64,000 bases of DNA from Rhodocollybia butyracea (Eukaryota; Basidiomycota; Agaricomycetes; Agaricales; Omphalotaceae): NCBI GenBank assembly GCA_015501585.1, contig JADNRY010000024.1:353920-417919 (forward strand), written 5' to 3'. Positions 57,765 through 64,000 of this stretch are shown here, one piece after another (position 1 is the stretch's first letter; each line of letters starts with the position of its first letter). Made by a program: the position numbers and the translations under genes. The notes under the pieces were generated by a model that was given only the letters and a program-made list of their open reading frames with translations, was not told where the DNA came from and did no database searches.

Positions 57765-58035
57765 ATGGATTATGATCTTTCTTATGAGTATCTATTCTCA
57801 TTCTGAACTTTGCAAATCGTGGAATCCATCCTATTTCTGAAATCTACAGATACCAAAATCTACCGCTAATACTTAGGAAGTGCAACGACCTTCATGAAAA
57901 TGCAATGTTGAATACCAACAACCGACATTACAGATAGTGGTACTAGTCAGTACCGGGAGAGGCACTAGGATCCGAACTGTGGTTGTTCTCCTCCTCATGT
58001 TTTCGTTCCTCGTGTTTTCCCAATTCGTATCCACC

Positions 58036-58687
58036 CTAGGCAGCTAATCCGGCAGTAATGAGACCCCTCCTCCCAATACGAGGTTGCTAAGAATCAATGG
58101 TTAGTACAGAAGAAGATAACAACGATGACCGACTCACATCTTCCGCAATAAGAGCGTGGGTAAGATCCTTCTCAGCTTCACGCAGTCGTTCTTTGGCAAA
58201 GTGGACTTTTGCATTGTCCTCTTCTAAATCGAAATCGAATACGTCGTCCTTTGCTTCCTCGAGTTCCTTCTCGGCATGATGTAGACGATATTTGGCCTCG
58301 CGAAGACGGTGTTCGGCCGCGTTCAAACGGTGGTCCTTTGATTGAAATGAACGAAAAGAAACCACTAAATGTAATAAGTAAACTTACAGAAACGAACTCG
58401 CCCTCCGCCTCCTGGAGGAAAAGGTGGTGAAGATGCTTCTTAGCGGAGTGGAGACGCTCCCTGGCGCGGTGAACACGTTCTCTGGCCTCTTCCAAGTGAT
58501 GGAAGTGAGCATCATGGTGATGGTTGAATTCATGGCTTCTTCTTTCAAGTTCTCGCGGCGAGATATCGACTAGGGCATCAGCAGGTTCTCGTGGCGAGAT
58601 GTTGGAAGAAACAGGAGCCGCAGCCAGAACAGAAGATAGAGCTCCTGCGGCGAGGAGAGCAGCAACAATAGAGCGAGAGTAAACCAT
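58036..58687 (-). CDS. Secreted His-rich helical protein, copy 1 (shortened C-terminus)
   Basis: Three exons, 58687-58388, 58335-58138 and 58086-58036, give 182 residues. The N-terminus MVYSRSIVAALLAAGALSSV is a clear signal peptide. ISPREPADALVDISPREL follows, then a His-rich amphipathic region (EFNHHHDAHFHHLEEARERV). Long charged helices come next (RARERLHSAKKHLHHLFLQE, LREAKYRLHHAEKELEEAKD), with H/R/E/L spacing like a coiled coil. After QPRIGRRGLITAGLAA a TAG stop occurs, while copy 2 continues with another 34 residues; the downstream text here still encodes YELGKHEERKHEE. The function is unknown. His clusters hint at metal binding or pH-dependent folding, which is speculation. TATA-like TTTATACC lies upstream near 58820. 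Confidence 0.78.
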
Positions 58688-59250
58688 GGTAGCAGAGAAG
58701 GTTGTTTTAGATGAACTGAAGATTTATGTGGGAACAAATGGAAATGTCCTGCACGATATGAGTGTGTGTTGGGAAGAGACCAGCTCTGCTGGGGAAACTG
58801 GGTGAACCTGGGGCACTTTTATACCTGAACAACACAATGGTAATTGAAACTTGAAACCAGGGCTGAGAGAGAAATCAAAGATTGTACACATGATGCATAG
58901 TGATGCACTCGCGTTTCAAAGTCGGGACGTGATTGACAATGATCTTCCAGGATCTTCCAACTTAGTTCCAAGATCTTCCCCGTGTATAGAGGTGTATAGT
59001 AGTAGTGTTAGAAAGAGGCTATGTCGTTCGAGTCAAAGCTTGTGAGATGATTTTGACTGAACGCAAATGAATGTTCGATGGATTATGGTGTTGCTTGTTG
59101 CTTATGAGTATTTTCCCATTCCGAACTTTGCAAATCGCGGAATCCATCCTATTTCTAAAATCTACAGACACCAAAATCTACCGATATCACTTGGGAAGCA
59201 CAACGATATCTGTTCGCCCTTCGAAAACGCGATGTTGAACACCAACAGTT

Positions 59251-60001
59251 CTAGTTAGCATCGCTAGTACTACTAGGAGAGGCACTAGGATCCGAGCTGT
59301 GGTTGTTCTCCTCGTGTTTTCGTTCCTCGTGTTTTCCAAACTCGTATGCAGCCAAAGCAGTCGCTCCGGTAGTAATGGCACCCCTCCTCTCAATATGAGG
59401 TTGCTAAAAATCAACGGTTAGTACGAAAGAAGACAACAACGAAATGACCGACTCACAGCTTCCGCAATGAGATCGTGAGTAAGATCTTTCTCAGCTTCAC
59501 GCAGTCGTTCTTTGGCAAAGTGTACTCGCGCTTTGACCTCTTCTAAATCAAATTCGAACTCGCCGTCCTTTGCTTCCTCGAGCTCCTTCTCGGCATGGTG
59601 TAGACGACGTTTGGCCACGCGAAGACGGTGTTCGGCCGCGTTTAAACGATGGTCCTTTGATAAAAAATGAGCGAAAAGAAACCACCAAATGTAATAAGTA
59701 AACTTACAGAAATGAACTCGCCCTCCGCCTCCTGGAGGAAAAGGTGGTGAAGATGCTTCTTAGCAGAGCGGAGACGCTCCCTTGCGCGGTGAACGCGTTC
59801 TCTGGCCTCTTCCAAGTGATGGAAGTGAGCATTGTGGTGGTGGTGATGGTTGAATTCATGGCTTCTTTCAAGTTCTCGCAGCGAGAGATCGACTAGTGAA
59901 TCAGCAGGTTCTCGTGACGAGATGTCGGAAGTAACAGCAAGAACAGAAGAGAGAGCTGCTGCGGTGAAGAGAGCAGCAATAATAGAGCCAGAGTAAAGCA
60001 T
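59251..60001 (-). CDS. Secreted His-rich helical protein, copy 2 (full length)
   Basis: Three exons, 60001-59708, 59654-59457 and 59403-59251, give 214 residues. The signal peptide MLYSGSIIAALFTAAALSSV is followed by DISSREPADSLVDLSLREL, a His run (EFNHHHHHNAHFHHLEEARE), and helices VHRARERLRSAKKHLHHLFL, LNAAEHRLRVAKRRLHHAEK and VHFAKERLREAEKDLTHDLI. The C-terminus is QPHIERRGAITTGATALAAY, EFGKHEERKHEENNHSSDPS, ending SASPSSTSDAN. Exon sizes match copy 1 apart from small in-frame changes. An upstream in-frame ATG (60049) exists, but only ATG 60001 gives a clean signal peptide. I do not recognise the family. It lies next to the transporter and is co-oriented with its paralogue. Confidence 0.8.
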
Positions 60002-60295
60002 TGTCGAGGTTGTGTTTTTAGATGGACCGGAAGATTTATGTGGAAACAAGTGGAAATGTCCTGCACGATATGAGTGTGTGTTGGGAAGAGACCAGCTCTG
60101 CTGGGGAAACTAGGAAAACCTTGGGCACTTTTATATCTAAACAAACAAAATGGTAATTCAAACTTGAAACCAAGGCCGAGAGGAGAGGTCAAAGTTTGTA
60201 TATGGTGCATTCGCGTTTCAAAGCTAGGACGTGATTCAACTTATTGACAATGATCTTTCGCGTGCAGTGAGGTGCAGTATTAGAAAGAGGCTATG

Positions 60296-62162
60296 GTCTG
60301 AATTACTCTCGTTCGAGTATGGGAAGTCCGAAACGGGCTCTTGCCTTCGCAAATCACTGACTCCTACCGGGTCCCACCCTTGAGTGGTTTGTGTCAAAGG
60401 CATCCGCCCACAAAATCGGGATGTCCGGGAACCAGGGGAAGCCCTGGGATTCGGGAACAAAGTTGGTACCCGGTCATTGCCATGCCAGGAGTCGAGAGCG
60501 ATACTTACTATGAGTTACTTGGCCACCCTATTACCTCCTATCACTCGGCCGTTTGGTAAACCAGTCACTGGAAGTGCCTTCAAGTGAGTATTGATACTTG
60601 CCCTCAGAGCGAGGGATCATTGTTCCATGGCCATCTATCGGTGATTTCGGCATTACCTTACTGGCTTTACATGAATGAATGCGTCAATGCAGTTTACTTA
60701 GTTTGGTTTACTCGTGTGCGCAGCCGTCTTTGTGAGCCGGAGGTGATTGTGTTCGCTCTGCCACAGCAAAGTCGACTGGGTGCATCCGCGGCACACATAT
60801 GGCGCGATGTATGTTGCGCGGGCCCCGGCTGTTCCTCAATGGGACCGCGCCGGTTACTTCCTTCCTTCCTTCCTTCCTTATCTGGTGGCTATGCCTTCGA
60901 TTGTTGTACGGTACCAGCTGGCTCCCTCACAGTAACTCACTTGCCTCACGCCATTTCCCGACGCTCTGAATCTTATGTGCTAGAAATTCTAGGTCAGGTG
61001 GTCGAGTTTCCTATTGCTTCCAAAGCTGAGAATGAAAGAACGAGATTTCGACTGATGGTTCTCCAACTTGAGAGTTCAAGGAGGGAGAGAATTTGAATGC
61101 CTAACTTCCTCAACCTCAATGAAATATCACTGGAAAGTCTCACAGGAGAATTTAAAGGGTAAATCAAAGCTTTGAGTTTGAGAAACCACGAGCCTCGTCC
61201 TACGACACTTCTCTTCTCACGCAAAACCTGAGTGTGGTTGATCTCTGACAGTGACAGTGAATCTGATAAGTTTCGGAGGCGCGGTCACATGCTCACTGAG
61301 AGCACTATACTGCGCTCTAACCAACCTTTGTCTGCTCGAGGTTGGCTCGAGTTGCATATCGGTCAGCGATCCGCCTCCTTTTGCGAAGCTATCCTACGTA
61401 TTTTTGCGCCAAAGATGAAATACATGTGTTGTGGCGTAAATTTCAAAATTGGCCCGTGCACTAACCAGACTGAGGTTCAGCTTGTATAACACCCTCCCTC
61501 TGAGTCTCGTTGAATTTTTGTTTGAAAATTTCATGTATCCAGCCTTGTAATTTGCCATTTTTTGCCACCTGCAACAAAGTAGCATTTGAATTGGCACTGA
61601 ATGAGACGCAACCTTGGACTGGGTGCCGGAAAAAAATTATGGCTATAGCGTAGTCCGTGCAACATAGTACTTATACATCTAGCTTCATGAACCATTGTCA
61701 CACTCACAAAAATGTCCAGTTTGGAGTATACCAAGCGAAGTCATATTTTGTCATGGACCCACAGGAAAAACGAATGTCGTGGTGACCGCTCCTTACTGAT
61801 TGCAATGAGAGCACTAGCGCTAAACAGTAGACGTTGTTCTCGGACTTTGGTACATGTAGCAATATAGCCGAAAGATGGCAAAGTACTCATGGAAGTCCCA
61901 GGTCAAGGAGATCGGTGAGGGCCGTCTGGCGGAGGGTTGGGGTAAACGAAGGTCTTCAAAAACGAGACACACTTTACTTACAATTAATAGAGGATGCCTT
62001 GCCTCCGTCACGGTAATGAACCGAGCGGCGAGGGAGTGCCGGGAGGTGCAGTTTTCAACGCGTCTGGTCCGAGTGGCTGTACTCAAGTAGCACTGATGCC
62101 ACGTGTCAATCTCTTTTAAAGACTCTTTGAAACTCTTTCCTTTCTTACCATTTTGTAGCAAA
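60296..62162. other. Spacer upstream of the STE24-like gene
   Basis: About 1.9 kb with no supported gene. A CTTC microsatellite lies at about 60858-60878. Frames at 60584-61096 and 61232-61489 show no family motif and have host-unlike composition, so I leave them out. Confidence 0.4.
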
Positions 62163-63994
62163 ATGGACTTTCTGCATTCCGGACTGGCTGCTGTTCAGCG
62201 TCATTTGGCTTTTGTTTCTGTAGATCCTATTAATTGGAAATTTTATGTTCAAGTATTTTCATGGTGTGTACTTCGTTCCGTGAAGTTGGACGTTCTTTGG
62301 CTAAATATTTCTGACAATGTTTCTGTAGGGGCGTAACGATTTTTGAATCGTACCTTCTGTAAGCGTACAGTATCTTCAGTCAAAAGTGATACAAACCCTC
62401 GACATAGATTGCGACAATATCCTCTGTATTCTAAGACATCACCCCCCGAGGCACTTGCCTCCCACATCACACAGGAAGATTTTGAAAAGTCTCAGAAATA
62501 CGGTGGAGCTTCTAGTTTCTCAAATGATTAGAACGACGTACTGACAGTTCGATGTAGGCAAGGACAAAGCCAAATTTTCCATTTTCTCAAAGCTTTTCAG
62601 CCAATGCGTGGACTCTGCTATGTTACAATACGGATTCTATGCTTGGTGTTGGGGTGCTGCGGGTACTATCTTAGGCAAATTTGGATACGGAACAGACTAC
62701 GAGGTGAGAGATTCTTGATACAAAGAGTTTCGTCCAATTTCCAACTCCGTTCCAGATTTTACAGTCCATCATCTTCTCGTTCACGATGTATTTGCTCTCC
62801 TCCTTGCCAACCCTTCCGTTATCTATCTACTCCACCTTTTGGATTGAGGAGCGACATGGCTTTAATAAAACTACGCCAGGACTCTTCGTCACGGATTTGC
62901 TCAAGAGTTGGCTTGTGGCTTTCGCTCTTGGCGCACCTTTCTTGGCTGCGTTTTTGTACATCTTCAAGTGGGCAGGCGATCGCTTCGTGCCCTGGTTGAT
63001 GGGTTTCATGATCTCCTTCCAACTCCTTATGGTTATCTTGTACCCTACCGTTATCCAGCCTCTATTCAAACAAACTCACCCCGCTTTCGGAAGGCGAGCT
63101 TCGCACTCGGGTTGAATCCCTCGCTGGGAAATTACGGTTTCCTCTCAAACATCTATATGAGATTGATGGCTCGAAACGCAGCTCGCATAGTAACGCATAT
63201 TTCTTTGGGTTGCCTTGGGTGGGTCGTCACTTAAAAACTCCATGGAATAATTACTCACAATCAGTGCTCAGAGTAAGCACATCGTCATTTTTGATACCCT
63301 TATTCAGCAAAGTAAACCTGAGGAGGTCGAGGCTGTCCTTGGTGTGTAAAATCGCTATATGCGTAGAATTCTCGTTGACCGCTCTTTTTCGCTAGCTCAC
63401 GAGCTTGGCCACTGGTACTATCTTCATCCGACTAAAATGATGGCCATTTCCCAAATACACATCTTCACCATTCTCGCGCCTCTTTCCTGCCTTCCTGCAT
63501 GCTCCTCCGTTGCTGAGATCATTCGACTTTCCCAAACTCGTTTCTGCGGCACCACCTACCATTGTAGCCTTCCTATTATTCCAGGTAAAATTAATTAACT
63601 CAGGGGACCGGATCCTTACTAAACACATTTCATTGTTAGATGATCCTTACCCCTCTCGAAGCCTTCATCAGCATCGGTATGAACGCAGTCAGCAGGCACT
63701 TTGAATGGGAAGCAGATAGATTCGCTTGCGAACTCCAGGACAAGTTGAACGAAAAGAGCATGAATGACATGGGTGATAGGCTTGGGCGAGCGCTGATCAC
63801 TTTGCATGTGAAGAACTTGTCAACGGTTTGGGTGGACTGGCTGTAAGTGCTGTTTTTCCTTTATCCAGCGTGTTCCTCGCGCTCATCTGGTTTGGTTTAC
63901 CAGATACTCGGCCTATCACCATTCACACCCCACATTGATAGAGCGGCTGAGGGGTCTTGAATCTTTCCGAACGAAACGTGCGAAGAAAGAATGA
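62163..63994 (+). CDS. STE24: STE24-like CAAX prenyl endoprotease (M48), two frame breaks
   Basis: Ste24 is a zinc metalloprotease of the endoplasmic reticulum that trims prenylated CAAX proteins such as mating pheromone precursors. The start MDFLHSGLAAVQRHLAFVSV runs through exon 1 (62163-62263). A 30-nt microexon 62329-62358 (GVTIFESYL) joins LLRQYPLYSKTSPPEALASH. Then follow QYGFYAWCWGAAGTILGKFG, STFWIEERHGFNKTTPGLFV and GAPFLAAFLYIFKWAGDRFV. The catalytic HELGHWYYLHPTKMM (HExxH) starts near 63397, and the third ligand region FEWEADRFACELQDKLNE near 63700. Two single-base insertions break the frame, near 63066-63072 (TTCAAACAAACTC where TTCAACAAACTC is expected) and near 63459-63482 (GCGCCTCTTT for GCGCTCTTT). 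Either sequencing errors or a young pseudogene could explain them. The stop is at 63992-63994. Confidence 0.83.
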
Positions 63995-64000
63995 GTCGCG

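Larger units (their letters stand above)
57727..60295. repeat. Tandem duplication of about 1.3 kb (two units)
   Basis: Unit 1 (about 57727-59025) and unit 2 (about 59035-60295) match over their whole length with scattered differences. Each carries one His-rich secreted-protein gene on the minus strand. Unit 2 begins with AAGCTTGTGAGATGATTTTG, a copy of the transporter's last coding exon, still encoding MILTERK-stop. Both units end in AGAAAGAGGCTATG. Confidence 0.88.

Noticed and set aside
60584..61096. 170-codon plus-strand ORF in the spacer before STE24
   Set aside because: Composition is not protein-like in its first third, it spans a CTTC microsatellite, and no motif is recognised.

Overview
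The window reads as nuclear DNA of a basidiomycete fungus, most likely an Agaricomycete. Genes are split by many short introns (about 45-75 nt, GT..AG). They include typical fungal single-copy genes such as ZIP, SUMO, ATG22, P450, an auxin-efflux-type carrier and a STE24-like protease. The mobile DNA is dominated by families characteristic of Agaricomycetes: KDZ, Plavaka, KDZ-linked TET/JBP-like dioxygenases and Ulp1-type proteases. All calls come from reading the sequence; no database search was run.

Layout. (1) 0.4-14 kb is a gene-dense host arm. It holds a ZIP zinc transporter (+), a Ser/Pro-rich acidic protein (-), SUMO (+), ATG22 (+), a cytochrome P450 (+) and an HNH-type protein (-). 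(2) 14.0-17.2 kb is a decayed Tc1/mariner-like transposon with TA target duplication and long imperfect TIRs, sitting 65 bp upstream of the HNH start codon. (3) 17-53 kb is a nested transposon region. It contains a TET/JBP-like dioxygenase gene broken by a complete 519-bp TRIM element, and a transposase gene broken by a 1.83-kb repeat and by a solo copy of the same TRIM LTR. It also contains CACTG-ended MITEs, a 1.48-kb LTR element carrying its own 344-codon ORF, palindromic satellite DNA, halves of two different KDZ transposases, an Ulp1-like protease, a Plavaka transposase pseudogene, and several transposon-region genes of unknown function, two of which carry SUMO-interaction-like motifs. 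(4) 54-64 kb returns to host-type DNA. A MULE-like MITE with perfect 137-bp TIRs and a 9-bp target duplication is followed by an auxin-efflux-carrier family transporter (+), a tandem duplication of a small secreted His-rich helical protein (two copies, -), and a STE24-like CAAX protease (+) whose reading frame is broken twice by single-base insertions.

How parts relate. The host genes share no obvious pathway; they are ordinary neighbours. The repeat region is more informative, because insertion order can be read from target duplications. The TRIM inserted in the dioxygenase exon (TCACC), its solo LTR in a transposase (CTAGG), a 1.83-kb repeat in the same transposase (ACGC), and a 1.48-kb LTR element in a palindromic array (GTACA). 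A second, inverted 1.84-kb copy lacks a target duplication and cuts off a KDZ transposase, which suggests rearrangement. A SUMO precursor with an unusual Cys-rich tail, a transposon-linked Ulp1-like protease with Asn at the expected catalytic Asp, and two genes with IIDLT-type motifs in one window suggest a testable SUMO theme.
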